Source: Arthrobacter sp. Leaf137 (lineage in GTDB: Bacteria > Actinomycetota > Actinomycetes > Actinomycetales > Micrococcaceae). From it: a stretch of DNA of 64,000 bases. The position numbers were made by a program, and so were the translations under genes. Of the stretch, positions 26,953-35,891 are shown piece after piece. The DNA is taken from positions 372,001-436,000 of the forward strand of contig NZ_LMOI01000001.1 in NCBI RefSeq assembly GCF_001423525.1. The letters run 5' to 3'. Numbering within the stretch: the stretch's first letter is position 1; every line of letters starts with the position of its first letter. The notes under the pieces were generated by a model. It searched no databases. It saw only the letters and a list, made by a program, of their open reading frames with translations, and was not told where the DNA came from.

Positions 26953-27588
26953 GTGCAGCTTTCGGAACTATCGCGCCAGTCGCGAGTACCCGTGCCATCA
27001 ATCAAGTTCTACTTGCGTGAAGGCCTGCTTCACCGTGGGCAGCCTCTCTCGCCACGTACGTCTGCTTACGACGCGAGTCATTTGCGGCGGCTGGAACTGG
27101 TCAAAATACTTATCGACGTCCAAGGGCTGTCCGTGGCGGGCACCCGAAAAGTGCTGGAGGCGGTGAATACGGCTGCCGTCGACGAGGCGGCATCAATTCG
27201 CCGGGGAGTTGCGGCGCTGTCAGCAGATCGCGTCGGCCCCCAGAATCCACAGGAGTCCGCGCCACCAGAATTAGTATCTGAGCTCGGCAACCGGCACGGC
27301 ATGGATGATCCGAACATTTGCGCCCTGACCCAGGCTTTGGATACTGCTGTAAAGGCGGGCACACCAGTGGACCCGGCCACACTCACACTCGCGTGGGAGC
27401 TGCTGGTCAAACTGGCAGCGGCGACACTTACCGACCTTCCGGCGGATCCTACCGATGCCGCGGAGCATGTCGTCATCGGCACGGCAATTCATGACCGGTT
27501 GATTTCCGCACTTTGGTTTCTTAGCCGTCGGGAGGCCGCGGAAAGACTCGTCGCGAACAGAGCGGGGTCGATCTGTCAGGGCCGTTGA
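26953..27588 (+). CDS. MerR-family transcriptional regulator
   Basis: The GTG at 26953 sits 6 nt after a perfect AGGAGG and gives 211 residues. The N-terminal winged helix is typical: QLSELSRQSRVPVPSIKFYL, REGLLHRG and YDASHLRRLELVKIL. The effector part is long, with no cysteines of the metal-binding type. The gene converges on the polyketide cluster, whose last gene ends 20 bp away, so it is a candidate pathway-linked regulator (inference). Confidence 0.85.
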   Translation: MQLSELSRQSRVPVPSIKFYLREGLLHRGQPLSPRTSAYDASHLRRLELVKILIDVQGLSVAGTRKVLEAVNTAAVDEAASIRRGVAALSADRVGPQNPQESAPPELVSELGNRHGMDDPNICALTQALDTAVKAGTPVDPATLTLAWELLVKLAAATLTDLPADPTDAAEHVVIGTAIHDRLISALWFLSRREAAERLVANRAGSICQGR

Positions 27589-27608
27589 ACTAAAACTAAC
27601 GCTTCTGT

Positions 27609-28214
27609 TCAGTGAATCGGACTCCTCCTCCGTCCTTCAATAGCAGGCGCAGGGCCCAGGACCAGCGCAAGGGATATTCCGTCAACTTCCTGAAGCCAGT
27701 AATCACATTCCGTGGTGCCGTCGAACGCGTGTTTGCCCCATCCGGTCCCCGGGACGCGGGGCAGCCCGAATTCACCTGGTGCCGGCCTCCGGCGGGCGTT
27801 GCCGCTGGCCTTCCAATAGGCTTCGGCCACGGCCCAGTGTCCAATGGAGGGCTGAAAGGTCGCCTCGGTGGTCCTTGCCAGCCAGCGCAGCGCAGCTGGA
27901 CGGTGGACATGCCGTTGCACGTCTATGCCCACAGGCAGCGAGCACCGCGCCACCGCCAGGCAGCCCGGGGTGTGGCTGGCGCTCCACCACGCCAGGCACG
28001 AGCTGCAGAAGTTCTGACCGGTTTCCCCTTCCGTATCCAGAGCGGGCGACAAGCAGCACTGTCCGCTCTTCTGCAGCAGGCGGATCATCCTGCGCCCCTC
28101 GCCCATTCGTGGCGGACCCGCTTCTTCTCCGGCGCGGGTCCGCCACGCCTGCAATCCGCCCCGCCTATCCATGGCAGGCGGACGGCCGAGCCCAGAAAGC
28201 TTCACTATGTCCAC
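27609..28214 (-). CDS. Sfp-type 4'-phosphopantetheinyl transferase, divergent
   Basis: Protein of 201 residues from GTG 28214, 9 bp after the ketosynthase stop with AGGAAA as ribosome site. The Sfp-family order of motifs is visible: WWSASHTPGCLAVA (usually SxSHTxGxxAVA), LPVGIDVQ (usually GVDVE) and WAVAEAYWKASG (usually WxxKEAxxKxxG). The Mg-binding Asp and the second Glu remain, but Glu of GVDVE is Gln and Lys of KEA is Ala, so activity may be altered. It would convert the cluster ACP (35563-35862) to its holo form. It is the last gene of the operon and converges with the MerR gene. Confidence 0.7.
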   Translation of the reverse strand: MDIVKLSGLGRPPAMDRRGGLQAWRTRAGEEAGPPRMGEGRRMIRLLQKSGQCCLSPALDTEGETGQNFCSSCLAWWSASHTPGCLAVARCSLPVGIDVQRHVHRPAALRWLARTTEATFQPSIGHWAVAEAYWKASGNARRRPAPGEFGLPRVPGTGWGKHAFDGTTECDYWLQEVDGISLALVLGPAPAIEGRRRSPIH

Positions 28215-28223
28215 GAGTGTTTC

Positions 28224-30587
28224 CTAGGCTTGGACCACCACGGACTGATAGCTGCCACCGATCTCCATCGAATTCACCAAAACCCGGAATGGTTGCGCGC
28301 CGTCAAGGGCGGCTGCTCCGTCTGCTCCGGATACGAAATGACTTGTCCCTGGAACCTGTGCACGTGCCTTCATCCACAGTGCCTGTTGCACGCCAAGGAG
28401 CGCCGCTGAGGACTGGGTGTCACCCAGGACCGCCTTTGGAGCGCTGACCACGGCCTGCGTCAGGTGGAGGCTGTTGATGGCCCGGCGCTCAAGCTGGTCG
28501 ATCTGGTCCCTGCCCGGCGCAGCAGCAATGACCACATCGATGTCGCAGGGTTCCAGCCCGGCTGACCGGATGGCTTGGTACATTGCCAGCCTCCACGCTG
28601 TGGGGTCCTGTTTGATGTTGCCGCAGCCGCTGTCGTCTCCAGCGAAACCAAACCCCAGTATCCGGGCCGGAGGCACCGCCTGGACGTGGTCCGTGGATTC
28701 CAGCAGCATCGCCGCGGCTGCACCGCTGTAGAGGCGGCCGCTGTTGCCAAAGGGCCGGAGCGTGTCCTTGCTGAGGTAGCCGTCAATGCGCGCGTAGCCA
28801 GCCAACAGGGCAGTGGACGCTTCATCCGCCGACAGGACAATCACACGATCGCAGGAGCCGGAGGCAATCAGCTGGTGGCCGAAGTGCAGGGCGCTGACAG
28901 CGCTGGTGCTTCCGGCACAAAACGTCGCTGTAGGTCCCCTCAGTCCGTGAAGCAGGGCGACATGGCCGGCGGAGGCGTTCATCACGGTGTTGGGGAACAG
29001 CCTGGTGTTGCCTGCCCCCTCGGTAATGAGGCCGCGTTGGAAAGCCTCCACCGTAGACATCGGTCCCGAAGCAGTGGCAAAGATGAGCCCGGTTGTTTGG
29101 AGCTCGGTCCGGCTGAGCGGCCTTTCCTTGAGCAATTGCCCCACCACCGATGCCGAGCGTTTGCTGAGGGCATCGAGGCGTCGGAGCGCAGTGGGGTTGA
29201 TGCCTGATTTCTGCACGGATTCCGGTACTTCCCCGATGGGGAAGGGGCCGTATTCGTCGATGGCTACCGAACTGTTGCCGTAAAGCGGGGTCCCGGAGAA
29301 CAGTGCTTCGGCTACGGCCTCGGAGTTTCCGGCAGGACCCACCATGGATGCCACAGCGGTGATACCCACCTGCCGTGCCGCGGGCGCTGCCCGTTCGCCG
29401 GCGTTGGCCTTGCTGCGGAAAACCAGCGTCGAGTTGTTGCCGCCGAACGCAAACGAGTTGGACAGGGCCAGGGAGATGGCTGCCGGGCGCCCGGAGCCCG
29501 GCACGGCATCGAAATCGAGCGTTTCTTCGAAATCGTCCGGGACCACCGTGGGCGGAAGGACCTGTTCACGCAATGCCATGACGGTGGTAACGGCTTCAAC
29601 TGCTCCGGCGGCGCCCAGCGTGTGGCCGATCATGGACTTGGTGGAACTCATGGGGATGTTGTTCTCGCCAAGGTGGAGCAGAATCTTCTTCTCGCCACCG
29701 TCGTTGGCAGGAGTGCCCGTGCCGTGGCCGTTGATGTAATCGATCTGCTCTGCCGTGGCGTCGGCCATCTCCAGGGCAGACATCATTGCAGAGAGGGCAC
29801 CACGGCCGCGCGGATCGGGCGCGGTGGGGTGGTGGGCGTCCGCCGACAGGCCGTATCCGGACAGGACAGCCAGGACGGGAGCTTTGCGGGCATGGGCGGA
29901 TTCGGCCCTTTCCAGGATCAGGAATCCGGCACCTTCCCCGAGGGTGAGGCCTTCGCTTTTGCTGTACGGGGCGCAGTCTTTCGGTGATAGGGCACCCAGG
30001 CAGGAGAACCCGCCGAACGACAAATAGGCCAATGGGTCCACGCCGCCGGCCACCACCATGTCCGCTGCCCCGGTCCGGAGGTACTCCATGCCGTTGGCGA
30101 TGGCCACCGACCCTGCTGCACACGCATTTGAGTGCACCGTCCGTGGCCCGAAGAGCTTGAAACGCGCGGCCAGGTAGTCGGCCGTGGCGTGCAGCGGGTA
30201 CTGGCGCAGGAGCCCGGCGTCTGCCTGCCGCAGGCCCCGGGCGAGCCACTGGCGATGAAATTCCTCTCCCCTCCGCGCACCGCCGAGCGATGTGCCGATG
30301 GCCAGCCCCACCCGATGGTTTTGGTAGGGACTATCGACGGCCAAACCCGCTGTTGTCAGCGCTTCTTCGAGGGCGATGCGGCTGAGGATGATGCTGCGGT
30401 CATCGTCGTCGTCGGCATCCACGTGCTTGGAGCGCACCTCACCGGCCCGGGTGCTGATCAGCCCGGGGTGGGGTACCACGCTGACCGTGGAGAGTCCGGA
30501 CTTTCCGTCAGCAATGTTTTGCCAGCATTCGTCCGCCGTGTCGCCCACCGCGGTCATCATCCCGATGCCGGTAACTACGATTGTCAT
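28224..30587 (-). CDS. Single-chain ketosynthase / chain-length-factor fusion
   Basis: 787 residues with two complete thiolase-fold KS units. Unit 1 (about 1-392) has C156 in NACAAGS, H288 in NGHGTGTP, K317 and H322 in STKSMIGHTLGAAG, and FGGNNSTL: a fully equipped condensing enzyme. Unit 2 (about 405-787) aligns without gaps around these sites, yet the Cys is Ser560, the first His is Ala689 and the second His is Asp723 (Lys718 kept). Unit 2 is therefore a catalytically dead partner like the chain-length factor (KS-beta) of type II polyketide synthases. KS and CLF are normally separate proteins forming a heterodimer; here they are covalently joined. It follows the GcvT-like gene after 3 bp. 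Confidence 0.9.
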   Translation of the reverse strand: MTIVVTGIGMMTAVGDTADECWQNIADGKSGLSTVSVVPHPGLISTRAGEVRSKHVDADDDDDRSIILSRIALEEALTTAGLAVDSPYQNHRVGLAIGTSLGGARRGEEFHRQWLARGLRQADAGLLRQYPLHATADYLAARFKLFGPRTVHSNACAAGSVAIANGMEYLRTGAADMVVAGGVDPLAYLSFGGFSCLGALSPKDCAPYSKSEGLTLGEGAGFLILERAESAHARKAPVLAVLSGYGLSADAHHPTAPDPRGRGALSAMMSALEMADATAEQIDYINGHGTGTPANDGGEKKILLHLGENNIPMSSTKSMIGHTLGAAGAVEAVTTVMALREQVLPPTVVPDDFEETLDFDAVPGSGRPAAISLALSNSFAFGGNNSTLVFRSKANAGERAAPAARQVGITAVASMVGPAGNSEAVAEALFSGTPLYGNSSVAIDEYGPFPIGEVPESVQKSGINPTALRRLDALSKRSASVVGQLLKERPLSRTELQTTGLIFATASGPMSTVEAFQRGLITEGAGNTRLFPNTVMNASAGHVALLHGLRGPTATFCAGSTSAVSALHFGHQLIASGSCDRVIVLSADEASTALLAGYARIDGYLSKDTLRPFGNSGRLYSGAAAAMLLESTDHVQAVPPARILGFGFAGDDSGCGNIKQDPTAWRLAMYQAIRSAGLEPCDIDVVIAAAPGRDQIDQLERRAINSLHLTQAVVSAPKAVLGDTQSSAALLGVQQALWMKARAQVPGTSHFVSGADGAAALDGAQPFRVLVNSMEIGGSYQSVVVQA

Positions 30588-30590
30588 GTC

Positions 30591-31589
30591 TTATCCGCCG
30601 ATCTGCTGGGTCCAGGACTGCGGGTCAACGGCGGGACGGGCCACTGTGGACAGGGTCCGGCCCCCGGCAACGAGCGTCAGCCCGGGAACGCAGTACGGGA
30701 CGTCGAGGAGCAGGAGCCCGAACCCGGAGTCGAGGCCCGCCCGCGCCGTGGCGGTCTGGACCTGGCCCACAGTGACTCCCTCGTCAGTGACGGCGGTCCC
30801 GGCTTCCGGGAAGTCTGCGTTGTCGCTCACCGCTGCCACAACTTTCCGGCCCGGCGCTTCAAGCTGGACGCCGGCTTTGCCCCGGTATTCGTCGTCGCGG
30901 TTTGGCGTGGCCATCCACTGGATGCCTGCTTCGAAAATGTTCAGGCCCTGGGCCTGGGAGGGCAGTACCGGGTGGTTCACTTCAGCCTGGGCGCGGTGGA
31001 GGACCTTCTTGTCGATGCGGCCGCCACCAATGTCCTGGGCGCGTTCCACCAGCCGGTCGAACGCGGAAGACCCGGCGGCGGACGTGATGACCAGGTAGCC
31101 GTATTCGGCGGTGGTGCCGATGCGGACGAGCATGCAGGCGGTTCCGTTGAGCGTGCCACGGCGCCATTCGTTGAGGAGGATTTCGGAGATGGGCTCGTCA
31201 GTGACGTCCTCTGCGACCTGCCAGGACAGCGGGCCTTCAACGGCGAGGACGGCAGCCAGGTCTTCTGCGTCCTCGGCGAAGGTGCCCTCCAGGCCAAGGC
31301 TTTCGATGGCGGCCAGGGCCACCGGCAGCAGCGGTGCCTGCGAGTCCGCGATGACCACGGCGGCTTCGTCATCCAGCACCACCAGTGCTGACCCCTCCAC
31401 GTTCCCGGCCTCGCCAAGGATCAGGGATTCGACGACGGTGCCGGGTTCAGCGAATTCAGTCTGCTTGGCGAGCAGCCAGGACAGGAGTTCAACACGATGG
31501 GTTCCCGTGAGCCGGAGGACTTCGCCGCCCCGGTTGTAGACGGCGGCGGTGTTGCGGATTGCTGCGTAGCTTTCCTCGGTGGTGAGCAT
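30591..31589 (-). CDS. GcvT/YgfZ-like folate-binding protein
   Basis: Protein of 332 residues with a strong AAAGGAG ribosome site. Overall it follows the aminomethyltransferase (GcvT) fold: an N-terminal part with LTGTHRVELLSWLL, a central GYLVI segment, and FEAGIQWMATPN near where GcvT has its EAG(L/I) substrate loop. GcvT-family proteins use tetrahydrofolate to move one-carbon units. No other glycine-cleavage genes are near, so here it is probably a tailoring or repair enzyme of the polyketide cluster (inference). Which residues bind folate cannot be settled by eye. Confidence 0.6.
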   Translation of the reverse strand: MLTTEESYAAIRNTAAVYNRGGEVLRLTGTHRVELLSWLLAKQTEFAEPGTVVESLILGEAGNVEGSALVVLDDEAAVVIADSQAPLLPVALAAIESLGLEGTFAEDAEDLAAVLAVEGPLSWQVAEDVTDEPISEILLNEWRRGTLNGTACMLVRIGTTAEYGYLVITSAAGSSAFDRLVERAQDIGGGRIDKKVLHRAQAEVNHPVLPSQAQGLNIFEAGIQWMATPNRDDEYRGKAGVQLEAPGRKVVAAVSDNADFPEAGTAVTDEGVTVGQVQTATARAGLDSGFGLLLLDVPYCVPGLTLVAGGRTLSTVARPAVDPQSWTQQIGG

Positions 31590-31690
31590 GGTTTCTCCTT
31601 TGTGGGTGCGGAGTCCGCAAGGCTTGCGGGTCCGCTGTTGCGACGGGTATACGGAAGGACAGCGAGCGAAGGGAGGACGGCGTGGGAAGA

Positions 31691-32932
31691 TCAGGCGCTA
31701 ACGCGTTCGCGGATGAGCGCGGCGGCCGTCGGCAGGCCTGCCACCTGGCGGCTGAGCGCCTGGGTAGCGGGCCCGTCACGCCGACCAAGGAGTTCCTGGA
31801 CAGCTGCCACGCAGGCTTCCAGGTTGTAGATTTCGGCCTTTGGCAGCGCGGCCATGTAGCCGTTCCTGTACAGGAGCGGAGCGAGCTCTTCGGCCCAGCC
31901 GAAGGGGTTGACCAGAAATCTGACCCCGAACCCCGGGAAGCTTGCCTCCATGTCGGCCAGCCATCCGGCGGAGAACGGGTCTCCGGAGCGTTCGTTGTGC
32001 TGGTTTACCAGTGCCAGGACCGGGGTGCCGAGGGTTGCGGCCTTGGCCATGGCACCGGATGTCACGTTGTCCGTGACGTAGAGGTCAGCGGCAGCCAGAA
32101 TGTCGGCGAAGTCATCCATGGGCAGGTACGGGCAGGACAGGAACTCCACGTTGCCGTGGACGGTGGCCTTCCGGGCGCTCGATGAAAGTTCCAGGACGGT
32201 GACGTGCCGCCCGGTGCGGCTGAACATCTCGGCCGCCCACCGGTCCTTGAGGCTGCGGTAGGTATCCGTGCCTGCGTTCCGGGATACCCGTCCCAGCAGG
32301 CCGTACGCCGAGGTGGCCCAGCCTGACTGGGCTGCAACCACCAGGGACCGCTTGCTGCTTATCCCCAGGGAGCTGAAGACCTCCGCTTTGGTCCGTGCAG
32401 GCCTGAGCTCTTCGCCGTAGAGGTTGAAGGAGTCCGCGGGGCGGCCCAGGCCGGCCACAGGTACAGCCCGCATGAGGGCGACGTCGTCGGGAAGCGCCGG
32501 GATTGTCGTCTCGGGAGGAAACCAGCGGTGGATGGGTGCGGTGCCCGCCTGCCGGGCAACGGCCATCGTCAATGTGGAGGCTGCCGGGCCCATACACAGT
32601 GAATCCATGGCGATAACGGGGCAGCCGAGGTCCAGGAGCTGCTGCGCGGATACGTTGCCCCGTTCCAGGGCGAGGAGGTGGTGGTCGGCCACCACCACGG
32701 CCAGGGGCCGCAACTGCCGCAGAAGGGACATGGTGGCTTCCCGGTTTCCCGGGCCCTGGGGAACGGCGCGGGCATCGATGCCGGACCGGCGGACAATATC
32801 GAGGTACTGCTCCGCGACAAGGAATTCGACGGCATCTTCCGGGGAGAGCTGCCTGGCAACGGTAATGGCATTCTGCAGTTCCCCGAAACTGAACTTTCCG
32901 GGACAGAAGAAGACCAGGGGACGACGCACCAT
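31691..32932 (-). CDS. Glycosyltransferase-like (GT-B fold) protein
   Basis: The ATG at 32932 overlaps the preceding stop (TGATG) and gives 413 residues. The N-terminal half begins RRPLVFFCPGKFSFGELQNA, and the C-terminal half has YVTDNVTSGAMAKAATLGTP and LALVNQHNERSGDPF, the positions where GT-B enzymes hold the nucleotide-sugar. It resembles the uncharacterised glycosyltransferase-like families found in secondary-metabolite clusters (possibly DUF6365-like; not verifiable here). The likely role is glycosylation of the polyketide product. Longer versions beginning at 33181 would read the upstream gene out of frame. Confidence 0.55.
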   Translation of the reverse strand: MVRRPLVFFCPGKFSFGELQNAITVARQLSPEDAVEFLVAEQYLDIVRRSGIDARAVPQGPGNREATMSLLRQLRPLAVVVADHHLLALERGNVSAQQLLDLGCPVIAMDSLCMGPAASTLTMAVARQAGTAPIHRWFPPETTIPALPDDVALMRAVPVAGLGRPADSFNLYGEELRPARTKAEVFSSLGISSKRSLVVAAQSGWATSAYGLLGRVSRNAGTDTYRSLKDRWAAEMFSRTGRHVTVLELSSSARKATVHGNVEFLSCPYLPMDDFADILAAADLYVTDNVTSGAMAKAATLGTPVLALVNQHNERSGDPFSAGWLADMEASFPGFGVRFLVNPFGWAEELAPLLYRNGYMAALPKAEIYNLEACVAAVQELLGRRDGPATQALSRQVAGLPTAAALIRERVSA

Positions 32933-35109
32933 CAGCGGTCCATTTCCGCGAGGGCGGCGGACCTGTGTGGCAGGACGCTGATCCTCCACCGGCTTTCGGC
33001 GCCGTCTTCGCCGGGCCTGGAGAGCAGCGAGAGGTGCAGGCCCTTGCGTTCCGAGCGGACGAACAGTTCCTGGTGCAGTCCGTGCACGGGCCGGACCACC
33101 AGGTAGCCTCCGCCTTGCAGCTCGACGGCGATCGTGGAGGTACCCACAGTCCAGGCGTGGCCGGTGGCCTCCACTACCCACTTTTCACCCTGTGGGTGGC
33201 CGAACAGGACGGACGCTCCCGGGAGACTGGCCGGCGTGAGGTAGAAAGCCATGTCGCCGTTCTCCTGCCCCGGCGCCAGCGCGGCGGCGACTTCGATGGC
33301 CGGCACCGGGCCATCCACGGCCTCGAGCGTCCACGAGTCTTGCCCGGAGCGCGGAACAGTACCGGCCAGCGGGATGGCGAAGGCGCTTCCAACCCATTCG
33401 ACGCCCTGTTCGGGGTTGTCCCGGGGTGCACAGCGGGATACCCACAGGCCCGCGGCCCAGTCCGTGAGTGAGCCCCAGCTCCGGACGCCCGGGTAGGGGC
33501 TTGAGAGAATCTGGTTGCCGTCGTGGGACCAGCCCACCACTCCGCCGGCCGTTTCCGAGTAGCGCAGCTCCATCACGGCGCCGAGGTGTTCGACGATGTC
33601 CCGCCCGGAACGTTTTGACGCTTGCCAGGTGACCGCCCGGGTTTGCGTGGCTGCCCGTTTCGCCGTCCGCTGGACCCGGCGGACCTTCTCCACCGTGATG
33701 CCGGCCGGCGTCGACAATATCCGGGGGGCGGGCGTACTGCCGGCTGTGTTCACCGCCACCATGTACGCCACCGTGCTGTTTGCCGGCCCGCGGAGCTGCG
33801 GTAGGTGGTTACCTTCATGCCGAGCCGTCACGTTTTTGGGCCAGGAGGCTTCAAGGACCAGCGACTGGTTGCGCCACAGCGTTGTCCGGGCAGGCAGCTC
33901 CGGCTGGACCTCGTCGGCGCAGGCTTCGAAGTCGGTGAAGTCCCGCGGCCAGATGCCCCGGACCACGGGCCCTCCCACCGTTGTTCCATCGGCCGCCACC
34001 AGATACTTTTCGGCGGCCCGCATCGAAACCCATGGGCTGACAACCAACTCTTTGCCGCCGTCGTCCGTGGAAATAACCGATGAAATGCTCATCTGGCCGT
34101 CGCCGAACCGGACGTCCCGCGTCACAGTTCCGTCAATGCCGTCGGCGCTCATCCGCCAGCCGTCCTCACGGGCCTCGAACGCCACAGGGGAAAGCCGCGG
34201 ACGCCGCCAGCCGGAGGCGGTACTCCCCCGGACCACCGGCCAGTGGTCAACCAAGACGGGCCCCGGGAAGCCCGGGCCGAGGATGGATACGGTGCCGAAG
34301 GTGTCCGCCTGGGCAACGACGCCGGGGGCCAGCTCCCAAACTGCTCTGGGCTCTGCTTCCCCGTGCCGGTCCATGCCGGCGTGGAGCGGGAGTTCCGTAA
34401 TGGATCCGGAGACGACGTCGTACCCCAGGGTGGCTCCGGAGTCCATGGCAATGCTGGCACGCAGGCTGAAGTCACCGGCGCTAAGGTCGTAGCTGACCAC
34501 GGCAGATCCGTCCGGGTCTACGGTGACGCCTGACGTGGGGGCTGTGTCCCGGCCACCAGCGGCATTGCGCCAGGTGAAACGCGGCAGCACATCGCTCAGT
34601 TCGTCGCCGATGTTGCTGCGGAGAAGGTCGCCAATGACGCCCGGCAGGTGGCTGACCAACTCGATGTATCCGTCTTCGTCAGCCTTGGCACCCGGAAGCG
34701 CGCGGAAGCCCACCCGCAGATACAGGGGAAAGGCTTTTTTGTTCGTGGGGTTCGCTTCGATCCGCATGGCGCGGGTTCCGCCGGCAACCAGTTTTTCGAA
34801 GGACTTCACGAACATGTTGCCGGCGAGCATGGAGTTGCGGTGCCGGGGGTCGAGGACGAACAGGCCCGCGAAAAGTTCACCGTCCCGGGTGACGCGCCTA
34901 CCGGAGCCGCGCATGAACCCGATGCAGCCAACAATATCGTCACCATCCATGGCCACCATGAACAGCTCAGGTGCCCGTTCGGACAGCACGGCGGCCATGG
35001 TGTTGGCCCCGAGCAACGAAGCCCCGTGGTGCGGGCCGTACCCGCTCCGCACAAAGTGCGCGGCGAGCGCGGCAGCATCGGCGGGTTGGTATTCCCGGAT
35101 CAGGGTCAT
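32932..35109 (-). CDS. GNAT acetyltransferase fused to large unknown beta-rich domain
   Basis: 725 residues from ATG 35109, which overlaps the dehydratase stop (ATGA). Residues 1-150 form a GNAT domain: the central FAGLFVLDPRHRNSMLAGN is the acetyl-CoA-binding region and NKKAFPLYLRVGFR the C-terminal strand. The remaining roughly 570 residues are rich in short hydrophobic strands and Trp/Gly turns, suggestive of a beta-sandwich or beta-helix, and match no family I recognise. There is no signal peptide. Placement between dehydratase and glycosyltransferase, with overlaps on both sides, ties it to the pathway. Confidence 0.7.
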   Translation of the reverse strand: MTLIREYQPADAAALAAHFVRSGYGPHHGASLLGANTMAAVLSERAPELFMVAMDGDDIVGCIGFMRGSGRRVTRDGELFAGLFVLDPRHRNSMLAGNMFVKSFEKLVAGGTRAMRIEANPTNKKAFPLYLRVGFRALPGAKADEDGYIELVSHLPGVIGDLLRSNIGDELSDVLPRFTWRNAAGGRDTAPTSGVTVDPDGSAVVSYDLSAGDFSLRASIAMDSGATLGYDVVSGSITELPLHAGMDRHGEAEPRAVWELAPGVVAQADTFGTVSILGPGFPGPVLVDHWPVVRGSTASGWRRPRLSPVAFEAREDGWRMSADGIDGTVTRDVRFGDGQMSISSVISTDDGGKELVVSPWVSMRAAEKYLVAADGTTVGGPVVRGIWPRDFTDFEACADEVQPELPARTTLWRNQSLVLEASWPKNVTARHEGNHLPQLRGPANSTVAYMVAVNTAGSTPAPRILSTPAGITVEKVRRVQRTAKRAATQTRAVTWQASKRSGRDIVEHLGAVMELRYSETAGGVVGWSHDGNQILSSPYPGVRSWGSLTDWAAGLWVSRCAPRDNPEQGVEWVGSAFAIPLAGTVPRSGQDSWTLEAVDGPVPAIEVAAALAPGQENGDMAFYLTPASLPGASVLFGHPQGEKWVVEATGHAWTVGTSTIAVELQGGGYLVVRPVHGLHQELFVRSERKGLHLSLLSRPGEDGAESRWRISVLPHRSAALAEMDR

Positions 35110-35561
35110 TGCTTGTCTCCGTGCCCCACGCTGATTGCCAGGCTTCCCTCCGCCACAGTTTTCCTGCCTACTGTCAGCGTGCATTTGAACTCGATGAGCG
35201 ATCCCACGGAAACGTGCCGACGGCATTGGATCTGCAACTGGTCGCCGGGAATCACCAATTCCTTGAACGCGAAGCGCTTCACGGTGGCCAGGTAGCCGAT
35301 GGACGCCTGGTCACCGTCAACGTCGTCCTTGAACGTGCCGATGACGCCGCACGCCTGGGCAGCGGCCTCAATCATCATGACGCCGGGATAGATCGGCCTG
35401 CCCGGAAAGTGCCCGGCAAAAACGGGGTCACTGATGCTGATGTTCTTGATCCCCACGCCGCTGACGCCGGGATCAATTGAGTGCAGGCCGTCCAGCAGGA
35501 CGAACGGGTGCCGGTGCGGCAGGCGCTGAAGCAGCTCCGTAGCGGAAAGGGCCCGTTCCAA
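35106..35561 (-). CDS. FabZ-like 3-hydroxyacyl-ACP dehydratase
   Basis: Hot-dog-fold dehydratase. LLQRLPHRHPFVLLDGL and GHFPGRPIYPGVMMIEAAAQ carry the family catalytic His and Glu. A TTG at 35561, right after the ACP stop (TGAGTTG), gives 151 residues, the normal FabZ size; an earlier TTG at 35633 would overlap the ACP gene by 71 bp. With the ketoreductase it would make trans double bonds in the growing chain. No enoyl reductase is present, so the double bonds should remain. Confidence 0.88.
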   Translation of the reverse strand: MERALSATELLQRLPHRHPFVLLDGLHSIDPGVSGVGIKNISISDPVFAGHFPGRPIYPGVMMIEAAAQACGVIGTFKDDVDGDQASIGYLATVKRFAFKELVIPGDQLQIQCRRHVSVGSLIEFKCTLTVGRKTVAEGSLAISVGHGDKQ

Positions 35562-35562
35562 C

Positions 35563-35862
35563 TCAGGCGCCGTTGTCAGCGAGTTGGGCGGCTTCGGCGA
35601 AGTCCACCAGCTTGTTGACGGATCCGAAGACAAACCGCTGTTCGTCGGTGATGTAAACCCCGAAATCCTCTTCCATCAGGCTGACGATTTCGAGGGTGTC
35701 CAGCGAGTCGAGTTCCAGTCCCCGCCCGAACAGGGGCTGGTCGTCATCTACCAGGTCTGGGTCCACAGGGAGGTCGAGACCCCCAATAATGCTCCGCCGG
35801 ACTGCGGCGTTGAGTTCGAAGCGGCGCTGGGCGCGTTGGTACTGCTCAGTGTTTTCAGGCAT
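35563..35862 (-). CDS. Acyl carrier protein
   Basis: 99-residue carrier protein, acidic and helical. The phosphopantetheine site is the Ser in GLELDSLDTLEIV, the canonical DSL motif. GAAGGA precedes the ATG. It should be activated by the PPTase at the cluster end and loaded by the malonyltransferase. The FabG-like gene lies 29 bp upstream and the dehydratase starts at its stop codon. Confidence 0.93.
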   Translation of the reverse strand: MPENTEQYQRAQRRFELNAAVRRSIIGGLDLPVDPDLVDDDQPLFGRGLELDSLDTLEIVSLMEEDFGVYITDEQRFVFGSVNKLVDFAEAAQLADNGA

Positions 35863-35891
35863 GGTGTCCTTCTTTCGGCTTGGTGGTGCAA

